Counted from the first letter of the stretch, positions 49,224 to 59,974 are shown. The stretch is DNA of 64,000 nt from Pseudomonas poae (GCA_004000515.1 CP034537.1:2604001-2668000), one strand, 5' to 3'. Numbers and translations: made by a program. Notes: generated by a model from the letters alone, not told the origin.

Positions 49224-50252
49224 ATGACCCGATTGAAAACCACCTTGGCCGCACTCAGCGCCACCGCCGTCTTGGGCTTGGCCGGCACCGCGCACGCGGG
49301 CGCGACGCTGGATGCGATTCAGAAAAAGGGTTTTATCCAGTGTGGCGTCAGTGATGGGTTGCCAGGCTTTGGTGTACCGGACAGCAAAGGCAAGATGACC
49401 GGCATCGATGTGGATGTGTGCCATGCGGTGGCCGCCGCCGTGTTCGGCGACGCGTCGAAAGTGAAGTTCAGCCAGTTGACTGCCAAGGAGCGTTTCACTG
49501 CGTTGCAGTCGGGTGAGGTTGACGTGATCTCACGCAACACCACCTGGACCAGTTCCCGTGACTCGGGCATGGGCCTGGTGTTCACCGGCGTGACCTATTA
49601 CGACGGCATTGGCTTCCTGGTGAACAACAAGCTGGGGGTGACCGGCGCCAAGCAACTGGACGGTGCGACCGTGTGCATCCAGGCAGGCACCACTACTGAA
49701 CTGAACGTTTCCGATTACTTTCGTACCAACGGCATGAAGTACACGCCGATTACCTTCGACACTGCCGATGAAAGCGCCAAAGGCTTGGAGTCCGGGCGCT
49801 GCGATGTGCTGACCACCGACCAGTCGGGACTGTACGCACAGCGCATCAAAATGGCCCACCCGGACGAGTTCGTGGTGTTGCCGGAAGTGATCTCCAAGGA
49901 ACCCTTGGGACCGCTGGTGCGCAAAGGCGATGACGAGTGGTTCAGCATCGTCAAATGGACCCTGTTCGCCATGCTTAACGCCGAGGAAATGGGCATCACC
50001 TCGCAGAACGTCGAAGAGCAGGCCAAGACCACCACCAACCCTGACGTTGCGCGACTGCTGGGCGCCGACGGCGAGTACGGCAAGGACCTGAAACTGCGCA
50101 AGGACTGGGTGGTGCAGATCGTCAAGCAGGTGGGCAACTATGGCGAAGTGTTCGAGCGCAATATCGGCCAAGGCAGCGTGCTGAAGATCAAGCGCGGGCT
50201 CAATGCGCTGTGGAACAACGGCGGTATCCAGTACGCGCCACCGGTCCGGTAA
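49224..50252 (+). CDS. General L-amino acid ABC transporter substrate-binding protein (AapJ-like)
   Basis: 342 residues with a signal peptide (LAALSATAVLGLAGTAHAG). SBP_bac_3 motifs: GFIQCGVSDGLPGF, MTGIDVDVCHAVAAAVFGD, VDVISRNTTWTSSRD and CDVLTTDQSGLYA. Length and motifs match AapJ/BztA periplasmic binders of amino acids. No permease or ATPase gene is adjacent, so it is an orphan that must use components encoded elsewhere. GGGAG precedes the start. Confidence 0.92.
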   Translation: MTRLKTTLAALSATAVLGLAGTAHAGATLDAIQKKGFIQCGVSDGLPGFGVPDSKGKMTGIDVDVCHAVAAAVFGDASKVKFSQLTAKERFTALQSGEVDVISRNTTWTSSRDSGMGLVFTGVTYYDGIGFLVNNKLGVTGAKQLDGATVCIQAGTTTELNVSDYFRTNGMKYTPITFDTADESAKGLESGRCDVLTTDQSGLYAQRIKMAHPDEFVVLPEVISKEPLGPLVRKGDDEWFSIVKWTLFAMLNAEEMGITSQNVEEQAKTTTNPDVARLLGADGEYGKDLKLRKDWVVQIVKQVGNYGEVFERNIGQGSVLKIKRGLNALWNNGGIQYAPPVR

Positions 50253-50260
50253 CCCCGCGC

Positions 50261-51274
50261 TTATTCTGAAACCCCATCCTTCCCCGCCGCCTTGGCGCGA
50301 TACAACGCTTGATCGGCACGTGCCATCAAGGCAGCGGGGGATTCACCCAATTGGCGTTCGGCCACGCCCAGGCTCAGGGTCACGTTCAAAGCCCCTCCCA
50401 GTGGCATGTCCTTGAGTTTCTGGCGCACGCTCTCGGCCACGGCCTTCGCCGTTTCCAGTGAGCTTTCGGGCAGGATCACCATGAATTCATCCCCGCCCCA
50501 GCGAGCCAGAAGATCGCCTTCGCGCACGCAGTTTTCCAGGCACTCCACCACCCGCACCAGGGTCTGGTCGCCCACGCTGTGACCGTGAAGGTCGTTGATC
50601 GGCTTGAAGTCATCGATATCCACCGCGATCAGTGCCAGCGGCAGGCGGAAACGCTGGGCGCGGTCAGATTCTTCCAGCAACACCTTTTCCAGGCGATAAC
50701 GGTTGGCGACCAGGGTCAGGGCGTCTCGTTCTGCCAGGGAGCGGTTTTCATCCAACTGCAATTGCAGTTGTTGGTTGACCCGTGACAACTCGCGCGTGCG
50801 CTCGGTGACCAGGGCCTCCAGGGATTGATTACGCCGCTCTAGTTGCTCAATGGAGTTTTTGCGCAGGTCGATATCGCGGTGCGCACCGACCATTCGCGCT
50901 ACCGAGCCGTCGGCATTGCGCGAAATCACATAACCACGGTCTTCGATCCACAGGTAACTGCCATCTTGTTTGCGGCATCGGTATTCGATTTGATAGTGGG
51001 GCGCGCGACGGGTGATGTAGTCATCAAACACCGTCATCACTTGGGGGTAGTCGTCTGGGTGGATCACGTTCTCCCAGGTAAACACGTTGTTTTCCAGGGA
51101 GTGGCGCGGATAGCCCAGCATCTCGTACCACCCCGGGCTGCGGTAGACGAACCCCGTGTTGGCGTTCCAATCCCAGATCCCGTCGCTGACCAACTCCAGA
51201 ATGGTGTGCAACATGTCCGCGTTGAGGTGGGAAAAATCATCCATCAACGGGCTATTGCCGGAAATATCGTCCAT
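50261..51274 (-). CDS. PAS-GGDEF diguanylate cyclase
   Basis: 337 residues. PAS/PAC sensor region about 20-140 (GIWDWNANTGFVYRSPGWYE; YQIEYRCRKQDGSYLWIEDR), a short coiled coil (140-180), then a GGDEF domain with the intact active site RWGGDEF and a product-inhibition I-site REGD five residues upstream. It should make c-di-GMP. No signal peptide or membrane helix. It could supply the messenger read by PilZ proteins such as that at 18381. Confidence 0.93.
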   Translation of the reverse strand: MDDISGNSPLMDDFSHLNADMLHTILELVSDGIWDWNANTGFVYRSPGWYEMLGYPRHSLENNVFTWENVIHPDDYPQVMTVFDDYITRRAPHYQIEYRCRKQDGSYLWIEDRGYVISRNADGSVARMVGAHRDIDLRKNSIEQLERRNQSLEALVTERTRELSRVNQQLQLQLDENRSLAERDALTLVANRYRLEKVLLEESDRAQRFRLPLALIAVDIDDFKPINDLHGHSVGDQTLVRVVECLENCVREGDLLARWGGDEFMVILPESSLETAKAVAESVRQKLKDMPLGGALNVTLSLGVAERQLGESPAALMARADQALYRAKAAGKDGVSE

Positions 51275-51416
51275 TTGCCTGCTCCTTGCCGGTGGCAGGC
51301 GCTTAAGGCCTGCTCATATTTGACGCCGATACTCCGTGGCTGGCGCTACTGTACAACGTGGCTTGGGTGCTTTGAATAGGACGGTAGTGCTGCTTTAGGT
51401 GGGTAGCAATGAGCTA

Positions 51417-53312
51417 TTACTTCGGTGCTACCATTTTCGTCCGCGCATTCCCATCTGCGTTGTGTTGGTAAATCGCCACCGGTTGACCCTGCTCGTTGAA
51501 AAACACCTGGCCAATCCCCGCCGAGTTCCATAACCGCTCACCAGCCTCGGCGTGTTCAGGAATATGCGGCACCACCTGCATGGTGCGGCGACGGGTGAAC
51601 CAGTTGAGGGGCGAACGGGGGGAATAGAGCCAGCGGTTTATGCGGTCGAACCACTCCAGCAGGCGCGGGGGAAATTCGTTCTTGATGCCGCTGCTGGTGA
51701 TCTGCCAGATCCGGGGGCCGGCGTTGCGATGGCGGATCAGCACTTCGTAGACGAACGAATAATGCACGTCACCGGAGAGAATCACGTAGTTACCCGGCGT
51801 GCGTGAATGGCGGAAGATATTCAGGATCACCTGGGCGGCACCACGATGGGCCATCCAGTTTTCGGCATCCACCAGCAACGGGTGGCCACACCAACTGAAC
51901 ACCTTCTGCACCGTCTCGATCAGCTTGACGCCAAAGACCGGCGCGGGCGAGACGATGATGGCGCAAGGATGGTCGAGCAGATCCTGTTGCAGTTCGCTCA
52001 AGGCTTCCCAGTCCAGCAGGCCCGAGGGTTGCGCGAGGGTGAACTCGCTGCGCCAGCGCCGGGTACGCGTGTCGAGTACCACCAGGGCCGGGGTGGTTGG
52101 CAATATGTAATGCCATTGCTGGAATTTCAGCAGCGCGTCGACCAGTTCATCCTGTGCGGCTGCGTTCAGGTGATTGGTCTTGACCTGGCTGGCAAGCGCT
52201 TGGGTGTGGCTCACCAGTTCACCAAATACCGCCGGTTGGTTACCCCAACCTTGGCATAGCAGGTAAGCGAGCAAGGCGTTGCCGATGATGCGCTTGGAGA
52301 ACGGATGGCCGTAGGCGGTCTCTTCCCATTGGGCGCTGAGGTTCCAATCGTCGGTGATGTCGTGATCGTCGAAGATCATCAAGGTAGACAGGTGGGCAAA
52401 CACCCGGGCGACGCCTGGCAGGCCGTCGCGGAACCGGTCGATCTGCACCTGTTCTCGGGCATATCGTGCCTGTTCTTCGACGCTCAGTTGCGGCGGGTGC
52501 GGGGTGATTAGCGTCCAAGGCGTGGGCGACCAGACCAGCAAGTACATTGCCAGTACCTCGGCGAAGGTCACCAGATGGTTGTCGGCCGTACTGCTGGTGA
52601 AAATCGGCTTTTTCACCCCACCAAAGAAGCGCTCGCGCAGGGTTTCGTTACTGTCCAGCGCCGGCAACAGGTCGGCGCGATGATAGTAGCTGGCCCGATG
52701 GCCGTAGAGACTGGCGCTGTCGTCTACCACGGCACCTTGCAGGTATTCGTCGAACAAGCCCAGGCGTGCAATCAATGCGTGGATCGCCCGCAGCATCGGC
52801 CCGGCGACATCATCTGCGTACACCTGGTCACCGCTCATCATCAGCAAGGCCGGGCGTTCGGCTGGGGTGTGGGCGTCGGCCAACAGCCGGTCGACACAGA
52901 GCAGGCCTTCGTCGGCACTGTGATGGGGTTTTCGGCAAGAACCATGCACCAGTTGATGGATACGGCTGTGAAGGATGAAGTTCGGGGTGCGCGCGTTGGC
53001 GTACAACAGATGGGGCGCCCACTCGGCAATGCCGGCGTTGTCGATCAGCAGGTCATAGCAGATGACCACGTCCTGAGGCAGGGCGTCTTCCAGTGGCACG
53101 TCGATCAAATGGATAAACGCTTGGCGGCCAACTGGCACGATTTGGCACTGGTGCTGGTCCAGCCGGATGTCCCGCGTCTGTTCAGCGACACTCAGTCTTA
53201 ACGTCAGCGTCAGTTCGCGGCTGCCTACCAGCCAGAGCACCAGGCGCTGGGGTTCCAAGCGGCGTAGCAACGGGCCGGCGAGTACGGTGGGCAGAGTGTC
53301 GGGATGCGGCAT
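51417..53312 (-). CDS. PhoD-like metallophosphatase family protein
   Basis: 631 residues. Metallophosphatase motifs in order: MMSGDQVYADD (about 160), LMIFDDHDITDDWN (about 320) and VILSGDVHYSFVYEVL (about 520). No signal peptide is seen, so it is probably cytoplasmic, unlike the Tat-exported PhoD. It is the long PhoD-like branch; substrate unknown. Stands alone between the diguanylate cyclase and the phytochrome gene. Confidence 0.88.
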   Translation of the reverse strand: MPHPDTLPTVLAGPLLRRLEPQRLVLWLVGSRELTLTLRLSVAEQTRDIRLDQHQCQIVPVGRQAFIHLIDVPLEDALPQDVVICYDLLIDNAGIAEWAPHLLYANARTPNFILHSRIHQLVHGSCRKPHHSADEGLLCVDRLLADAHTPAERPALLMMSGDQVYADDVAGPMLRAIHALIARLGLFDEYLQGAVVDDSASLYGHRASYYHRADLLPALDSNETLRERFFGGVKKPIFTSSTADNHLVTFAEVLAMYLLVWSPTPWTLITPHPPQLSVEEQARYAREQVQIDRFRDGLPGVARVFAHLSTLMIFDDHDITDDWNLSAQWEETAYGHPFSKRIIGNALLAYLLCQGWGNQPAVFGELVSHTQALASQVKTNHLNAAAQDELVDALLKFQQWHYILPTTPALVVLDTRTRRWRSEFTLAQPSGLLDWEALSELQQDLLDHPCAIIVSPAPVFGVKLIETVQKVFSWCGHPLLVDAENWMAHRGAAQVILNIFRHSRTPGNYVILSGDVHYSFVYEVLIRHRNAGPRIWQITSSGIKNEFPPRLLEWFDRINRWLYSPRSPLNWFTRRRTMQVVPHIPEHAEAGERLWNSAGIGQVFFNEQGQPVAIYQHNADGNARTKMVAPK

Positions 53313-53446
53313 GCAGGCTAGGTTCCAAGCGGTATCGGACCGGCAAGGTTAGCGCAGCGAATGTGAGTGTTTTGTTAAGAACCACGACATTGAAAGGACA
53401 GGGGGCCGCACAAGTATTGCCCCCGGTGTCTGCAGCTAGCGCCGGA

Positions 53447-55688
53447 TCAAGTGTGCGAGTCCCCAATCACCTTGGGCACCGTAAAGCGGAACTCACTGCC
53501 ACGGCCCACCTCACTTTCGGCAACGATCTTGCCGCCATGCGCCTGGATTATGCCTTGGGTGATGTACAGCCCCAGCCCACTGCCGGTTGGGTTGTTTTCC
53601 GTCTGTGTCCAATAGCGATCAAACACATGTGGCAATTGCTCCGGCGTAATACCCTCGCCGGAATCGCGTACCGAGAACACAATCTCCTCGCCATTGCTCA
53701 TGGCGCTGATGCCGATATTGCCTTGGCGCGGCGTGAACTTGATGGCGTTGCCGATCAGGTTCGACAGCACTTGGAACAGGCGCTCCGGGTCGGCATTGAT
53801 CTGCAGGCCAGGCTCGGTGTTGAAGGACAAATCGATGCCTTTCTCCATCGCCAGCGGTGCGAGCAGGGAATAAGCCTCTTCGAACATCTGGCTCACGTCC
53901 AAGGAAACGGGTTTGACCACATAACGCCCGGCCTCGATTTTTGAGGTGTCGAGCAGGTCTTCCAGCAGTACGTTCATACGGCCAGCGGCCTGCTGCATGG
54001 TGTCGATCGCCGAGGAAATCCGCCGCGAGGTGTGTGGGCCATCGGAGCTGAAGGCTTTTTGCATCATGCCGCACAGCATGGAAATCACGGTCATCGGGTT
54101 ACGCAAGTCGTGGGACACCACCGCCACCAGTTCATCACGCGCACGTACCGCTTGCTGCTCACGCAACACTTGGCGGGCCAGGTCGTTTTCCAGCGCTGAA
54201 CGGCGCAGGTCATTGGCGGCGAAGCGGTCACCATGACTCCACTTGGTGGAGATGCCGGCCATTTCCACCTTCCAGATTTCAAACGAGGTACGTGGGCGAA
54301 GGCGCAGGCCGGCGTCGGAGGTTTCCAGGTCCAGCGGCTTCTTCGGGTCGCCGCTCCAGTTGATGTTTTCTTTCACTTCCGGGCGAAACCACAGCACGCC
54401 GTTATCCACTGGCTTGGGCAAGCTCATGGCCAACACGCCACTGGCCACCTGCTGGAAGTCGACGGCCGGTGGGTACACCGAGGCCAGGTTGTGACTGGAA
54501 AACACCGGCTCGCCGTTTTCCTGCAGCCACTTGTGCAAGGCACGGATTTGCGCCGGCTCCGGGCAGTTGCCGTAGCGGTGCAGTTGTTTGTCTTCGATGA
54601 TTGCCACGCCGCCGGACAGGGTCAGGTCCATCAGCAATTGACCTTGCTGGGCCAGGCCGTCGAACACGTTTTGCTCGGAGGCTTGCATGGCCTCGGCCAG
54701 CAGTGCCAGGGCTTCGACTTTTTCTTCGCGCTGGCGGTTCAGCTCCAAGGCTTCCATGGCGCTGATCTGCAGCGACAGCACCTGGCCGATGGTTTGGCAG
54801 GCGGTGCGCAGGTCATTGGGTACCAGCAACGGTTCGCGGTTACCGCAGCTGATCAGGCCCCAGAGTTTGTCGCCCTTCATCAGCGAAATGCTCATGGACG
54901 ACAACACACCCATGTTCTGCATGTACTGGCAGTGAATCGGCGACACGCTGCGCAGGGTGGCAAAGCTCAAATCCAGCGGTTGACCGGTGTCGGGGCGCAG
55001 TTTGGGCAGCAGTGGCACTGGCTCGTAGGCCGCATTCGGGATGATGCGTAGCCAGTTGGTGCGATACAGCTCGCGGGCCTGCTCGGGGATGTCGGACGCC
55101 GGGAAGAACAACCCGTTGAACAGTTCCATGGACGGCGCCGACGCTTCGGCGATCACCTGGCCGTGGCCTTCGTCTTCGAAGCGGTAGATCAGCACGCGGT
55201 CGTAGCCGGTCATGGCCTGGATTTCATTCACGCTGATTTCGTACAGCGCTTGCAGGGTTTTCGCCGACTGCAAGCGTTGCAGCATCTGCCCAGGTCACTG
55301 GTGCGACCGTTCAGCGCGCGTGGTCGGAAGTCTTTGAGCAGCGGTTCGAATTCCAGCACCAGCACGTTTTGATGGCGATGCAGCAAGCCTTCGAATTGTG
55401 CACCGTTGAAGGTGACGTGCAGCGGCGGTGCATCGATGAATGTGTTGCTCTGCGCCATCTCCAACACGGCTTTGGCGGGCTCGGTGCCCACCAGTGTGTG
55501 CAGCGGTTGGCCTAGCAATGCTTCGGCCGCGTGGCCGAACAAGGTGCCGACGTTGGCGCTGGCCTGGATGATCGTAAGGTCCGGTTCCGACAAGGTCAGC
55601 AGCACGCCGTGGGGCTGGATCGCCCCGGAAAACGGATGGGCTCGTCGGCGCAGTTGGCAAGCAGCTCTTCAAAATCTTCGGGTTTCAT
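53447..55688 (-). CDS. bphP: Bacteriophytochrome histidine kinase BphP, two frameshifts
   Basis: 747 residues after repair. Biliverdin-binding Cys is C13 in LLANCADEPIRFPGAIQPHG (N-terminal PAS); GAF domain has FPASDIPEQARELYRTNW; PHY follows; the kinase has VVSHDLRNPMTVI (phospho-His near 525), NLIGNAIKFTP and GSGLGLYITQG. Breaks are at CCC 55289-55291 and CCCC 55623-55626 (plus strand), each restored by one base. The ATG at 55688 overlaps the bphO stop (ATGA). A red/far-red photosensor. Confidence 0.93.
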
Positions 55689-56287
55689 AGCAGTACCTCC
55701 TGGCTGTCGAGCCATTGCTCAAAGCAGCTGAATGTCGAACGGGCTGCATCCACCGCGCGCTGTTTGGCGGGGGTGTCCAGCGGCAGGCGGCCCAGGTAGT
55801 CGAGAAAGTCTTTCCAGCGCCGACCGGTCTCGGCGCCGTATACATCAAGGAATGCTCCACCGTTATCGGCATTCACACCCAGGCGTTGGGCCATTTCCCG
55901 GCGCAAAACCTGGCCACCCAGCGTCGCACCTTCCAGCACATACAAGGCACCGAGGCAGGCGTCGGGTGTATCGAAAGTTGGCAGTTCGGTGCACCGCGGC
56001 AGGGCGTGGACAGTGCGCTCATCCACACCCAAGGCGTTGAGGTCGTGCAGAAGGGTTGGCGTTTTCACACGCAGTACCGGGTCGAAGCCTTCAGGAATCA
56101 AACCACTGTCGTACAACGCCACTTCCATTGGCGCATAAAACCCGTAATACGCTTGGAGCAAACGCCGGTACCACTCGGTATCCAGGCGCTCAGAGAAAAA
56201 CGGCAGGCGCTTTTCCAACGCTACGTGCAGCAGGGCAGTGCCTGTGCGCAGCGTTTCCAGCAAAGAGGGCGTGGCCTGTGAATGCAT
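55685..56287 (-). CDS. bphO: Haem oxygenase BphO
   Basis: 200 residues, bacterial haem oxygenase. The proximal haem His is in TALLHVALEKRLPFF; the distal-helix segment is ALYVLEGATLGGQVL. It opens haem to biliverdin, the chromophore of BphP, encoded immediately downstream with a four-base overlap. No ribosome-binding site is obvious close to 56287, but the family aligns from there. Confidence 0.93.
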   Translation of the reverse strand: MHSQATPSLLETLRTGTALLHVALEKRLPFFSERLDTEWYRRLLQAYYGFYAPMEVALYDSGLIPEGFDPVLRVKTPTLLHDLNALGVDERTVHALPRCTELPTFDTPDACLGALYVLEGATLGGQVLRREMAQRLGVNADNGGAFLDVYGAETGRRWKDFLDYLGRLPLDTPAKQRAVDAARSTFSCFEQWLDSQEVLL

Positions 56288-56481
56288 TCAATAAGCTCGA
56301 ACTGTGGGCCTCTCGGCCATGAATGACGCGTGAAATGGGCGACGATTCTACACACCTCAAAGCATTCACCTGGACGCACAAGGCGAATAGGCTGACCGGC
56401 GGATCAGAAAAGTCGCTCCTTGCCTCATTAGTGACCGCAGAGCCTGGGACGAAGTTCGGTTTAAGTGATATCGCAGCGCTA

Positions 56482-56862
56482 TCAATGCATGCGTGATCCT
56501 TGCTGCGTCAGCGCGGTTTGCACGCACTCGATCAGATGTTCGCTGCTCCAGGGTTTGGGCAGGAACCGCACAGAACTCCCCAGTTGCGCCGCCAACTTTG
56601 CGTTACCGGACGTCAGCACCACCGGCACCGTTGGCCAACGATGCGCCACCACTCGGCTCAAGTCGTAGCCATTGAGCAACCCCGGCATCTGAATATCGCT
56701 GACAATCAGGTCCACCGGGTCATCGCCCCGTTCCAGGTAAATCATCCCTTCATCTGCCGATGGGAACGAAGTCACCACAGCCCCAAAGTCTTCCAGTACA
56801 TCCACCATCAACGAGCGAATGATCTCGTCGTCTTCCAACACTAAAATCGATGGCTGAGCCAT
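56482..56862 (-). CDS. Single-domain response regulator
   Basis: 126 residues, receiver domain only. Acidic pocket EDDE near 10-13, phospho-Asp in LIVSDIQMPG, Thr/Ser in LTSGN and Lys in FLPKPWSS. AAGGATC precedes the start at 56862. It is upstream of bphO-bphP in the same direction with a 194-base gap, and is a plausible partner for the phytochrome kinase; pairing is inferred. Confidence 0.88.
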   Translation of the reverse strand: MAQPSILVLEDDEIIRSLMVDVLEDFGAVVTSFPSADEGMIYLERGDDPVDLIVSDIQMPGLLNGYDLSRVVAHRWPTVPVVLTSGNAKLAAQLGSSVRFLPKPWSSEHLIECVQTALTQQGSRMH

Positions 56863-56941
56863 GATCCTTACTCCACCATCAGGGTTCATTAACGTGGAGT
56901 AGAACACGTCTAAATAGGTTCGATTGGATGTATTCAAGGCG

Positions 56942-57535
56942 ATGGGTGGTCATAAGAATGCCGTTGCAGGATACTCCGCCCACCTCAAGGAACTACGCAC
57001 AAGGCAGTCAATCGTGAATGACCCGGATCTGGGCAACCGCATGATCAAAGTCGACCATGCCGGAGAGCATGGCGCGATCTGTATCTACAGCGGCCAGTTG
57101 TTCATGGCCCGGTTCTTTGCCCCGAGCATGGTGGCTGAACTGCAGGAGTTTCTGTCGCACGAACGTCGCCATCGCGCTGTGTTCCAGGCCGAGTTGCAAC
57201 GACGCGCTTACCGCCGCTGCCGCAGCTATTGGCTGTGTGGCCTCGGCGGTTGGGTGCTGGGTTTGGTTACCGGTGTGTGCGGACGCAAGGCCATCGTTGC
57301 CACCACGGTCGCGGTTGAAAGCGTGGTGCTCAAACACCTGGCCCATCAACTGCACGCACTGCGCGATATCGACCCGCAGGCTGTGGTCGCCATCGCTTCG
57401 ATCGTCGAAGAAGAACAACATCATCACGACCATTCGGCTGCGCAGATTGATGCACGCGACCCGTGGTTTCGCGCGCTCACACCGGTGGTCACCGCCTGGA
57501 CCGAAACCGTGATCTGGATGGGCATGCGTTCCTGA
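56942..57535 (+). CDS. Demethoxyubiquinone hydroxylase (Coq7)-family di-iron protein
   Basis: 197 residues. Ferritin-like ligand motifs: RMIKVDHAGEHGAICIYSGQ, FLSHERRHRAVFQ, TTVAVESVVLKHLAHQ and SIVEEEQHHHDH, matching the E-x6-Y / E-x2-H pattern of Coq7. It may hydroxylate demethoxyubiquinone, but pseudomonads usually have a separate coq7 gene, so this may be a divergent paralogue. Start uncertain: ATG 56942 or TTG 56924. Divergent from the response regulator gene. Confidence 0.8.
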   Translation: MGGHKNAVAGYSAHLKELRTRQSIVNDPDLGNRMIKVDHAGEHGAICIYSGQLFMARFFAPSMVAELQEFLSHERRHRAVFQAELQRRAYRRCRSYWLCGLGGWVLGLVTGVCGRKAIVATTVAVESVVLKHLAHQLHALRDIDPQAVVAIASIVEEEQHHHDHSAAQIDARDPWFRALTPVVTAWTETVIWMGMRS

Positions 57536-57578
57536 CAAACAGGCATAATCGCCCGCTACACCTGCTGTGGAGCCTCCC

Positions 57579-57953
57579 ATGAAGTCTGCCTTGTTGACCC
57601 TCGCCCTGATCCTCACCACCAGCCCTGCCTTCGCGGCCGGCGATGCCGAGGCGGGTGGCAAGCTCTTCACCAAAACCTTCGGCGGTTGCCACAGCATCGG
57701 CGAAGGCGCACGTGGCGGTTTTGGACCCGAACTCAACGGCATCATCGGCCGACCTGCCGGTACCACCACCGACTATCAGTATTCCGACGCGATGAAAAAC
57801 TCCGGCGTGGTCTGGACCCGCGACAAACTCGCCGCCTATATCGAAGCGCCGAAAAAAGTCGTGAGCGGTACGCGCATGATCTTCTGGGGCATCAGCGACC
57901 AGGACAAGATCGCCGACATCCTGGCCTACCTCGAAACCTTCCAGCCGGAATAA
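57579..57953 (+). CDS. Class I c-type cytochrome with F-x-x-C-H haem motif
   Basis: 124 residues with a signal peptide (LLTLALILTTSPAFAAG). The fold is mitochondrial-type cytochrome c: GPELNGIIGRPAGTT, YSDAMKNSGVVWTRDKLAAY, and the distal Met region SGTRMIFWGISDQDK. The haem site reads T-F34-G-G-C37-H38, so the first Cys of C-x-x-C-H is Phe (TTC; TGC would be Cys). Either a single-thioether haem or a one-base sequencing error. Its stop directly abuts that of the convergent sulfatase gene. Confidence 0.85.
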   Translation: MKSALLTLALILTTSPAFAAGDAEAGGKLFTKTFGGCHSIGEGARGGFGPELNGIIGRPAGTTTDYQYSDAMKNSGVVWTRDKLAAYIEAPKKVVSGTRMIFWGISDQDKIADILAYLETFQPE

Positions 57954-59974
57954 TCACTCGCGCACGTTCTGGAACAACATCAGCCGCGCGCTCTCGTGCA
58001 GCCCTCGGGTCAGCCCCTGCAGACGCTGAAATTCTTCGGGGTGTTGCTCTGCCACGTCTTCTCGCGGGGTTTGCGACGCCAGGTCATGCAGGGTTGGCGA
58101 ACTGCCGTCGTGCTGCATCTGCAGCAGGAAGTGCTGGGTCACGCCGCCGATGATCGGGAAGGTACCTTCGCGTAATACCAGCGGCACCACACGTTCGCCC
58201 TCGGGGGCTGGCTGCTGGATATCGCGGCCCATTGCAGCGTTGCGAAACGGCATGCCTGCCATGCCCGCCACGGTGGGCAGCAAGTCGGCCAGGCCCACGG
58301 CTGCGTCGATGACCCGAGGCTTGAGGCCGGGGGCGTGGATCAGCAGCGGCACGTTGTTACTTTCCAAGCCCAGCTGTTCGAAGGCGGGCGCCATGTGCGG
58401 GATTTGGCTGATGCGCGTGTTGTGGTCGCCGAAGAACACAAAAATGCTGTTGTCGTACCAGTCGCCGGCCTTGGCGATTTCCATCAGGCGGCCGATGTTG
58501 TAGTCCAGCAGGCGCACCGCGTTGTATTGCTCGACGCTGCGCGAACCGGCGGCCTGGACTTGCTCCAGGGTCACGTCTGCTACCTGGAAACCATCGTTCT
58601 GCTTGGGGATGGTGAAGGGGCGATGATTGCCGGAGGTCTGCAGGTAGGCGAAGAACGGTTGGTCCTTGGGCACTGCGCGTAACAACGCGTCACCCTCCTT
58701 GAACAGATCCAGGTCGGAAATACCCCACACGTCTACCCGTGGCGAACGCCAGTGGCTTTCTTCATACAACTGCACACCGTCGATGCTCTGGCGGATCAGC
58801 GCATTGATATTCGCCCAGCCGGCGTTGCCGCCGATCATGTAGAACTTCTGATAGCCCTGGAACGTGTTGATCAGCGTGTGTTGCCGCGTGATTAACGGGT
58901 TGCGCGTAGCGGTCTCCTGGCGAGTGACATCCGGCACGCCGCTGATACTCGCCCACACGGTCTTGGCAGTGCCGGTGACAGGCACATAGAAGTGCTTGAA
59001 GAACCAGCTTTGGGTGGCCAGTTTGTCCAGGTTCGGTGTGGGGTTCAGCGGGTTGCCGTAGGCGCCGACGGCACTGGTGCCGAGGGATTCAAGCATCACG
59101 AAAATCACATTGGGCGGGCGCTCTCCCGCCAGTCTATAGGGCTGCACGTCTTGCTCGCGGGTGAAATTCAGTTGCTGCGCATCGGGGTTGTCTACCCCGA
59201 GGTAATGGGCGATTTGCGGGTAATGCTCGCGCACCTTTGCTCATCAAATTGCGATTGGCCGACCTTGAGCGTGTCGTACAAAAACAGCACCGGGTTAAGG
59301 CCCACGGCGGCTACCTGGCTGTTGCCGGAAAAGAACGCATCGCTCCAGCGCAGGGGCACCGGGTTTTCCAGGTTGAGGTTGGCAACGCGACCGAGCAGGG
59401 CCAGCAGCACGGCGACAACGCCGACCAGCGAGACTGACGCAAGCGTCCATTTACCGATGACGGGTTTGGGCTGATCCAGGGTCAACCGTTCCAGGCACAC
59501 CAGCGCCCACACCCAAAGCGCCACGGCGGCCAGCCAGCAGGCGGTTATCCACAACACAGGGTAGGTTTCCCACACCATCTGTTGAGAAATCTGCGCGTCT
59601 TGCAGGTAACGCAGCACCGTCGCGTTGATGCGCACGCCAAGGTAGGCGTAGTGGCCGAAGTCGATGATGTACACCAGGCCGACCACGGCCAACGCCACGA
59701 CCAGATACCCGCGCGCCAGCCAACGCAAGGCGGGCAAGGTGATGAGGTTCCAGCGCGGCAGCCAGGCCAGCAGGGCCAGGGGTAGCAAGAGCAACACCGC
59801 CAGGCGCAGGTCGAAACGCAAGCCGATGCCGAGGGTTTCCAGTAGGTGCGGGGTGTTTAACGGCAGGCCCGAAAAGCTGACGACGAACACCAGCCGCAGT
59901 GCAGCCAGCAACATAAACACCAAGCCGATTGCGCCCACGCCGTAGCGCAGGCGGCGTGATTGCAACGCAGTCAT
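57954..59974 (-). CDS. LtaS-like membrane sulfatase / phosphoglycerol transferase, frameshifted
   Basis: 673 residues after repair. Five N-terminal membrane helices (about 1-190) are followed by a periplasmic alkaline-phosphatase-fold domain: NVIFVMLESLGTSAVGAYG, the nucleophile region PVTGTAKTVWASISG, FVFFGDHNTRI and a late His region. This is the LTA-synthase / OpgB layout, suggesting transfer of a phospho-alcohol to an envelope glycan. The frame breaks at TTT 59236-59238; one base restores FDEQKVREHYPQIAHYLG. Start 59974 has GAGG upstream. Confidence 0.87.
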
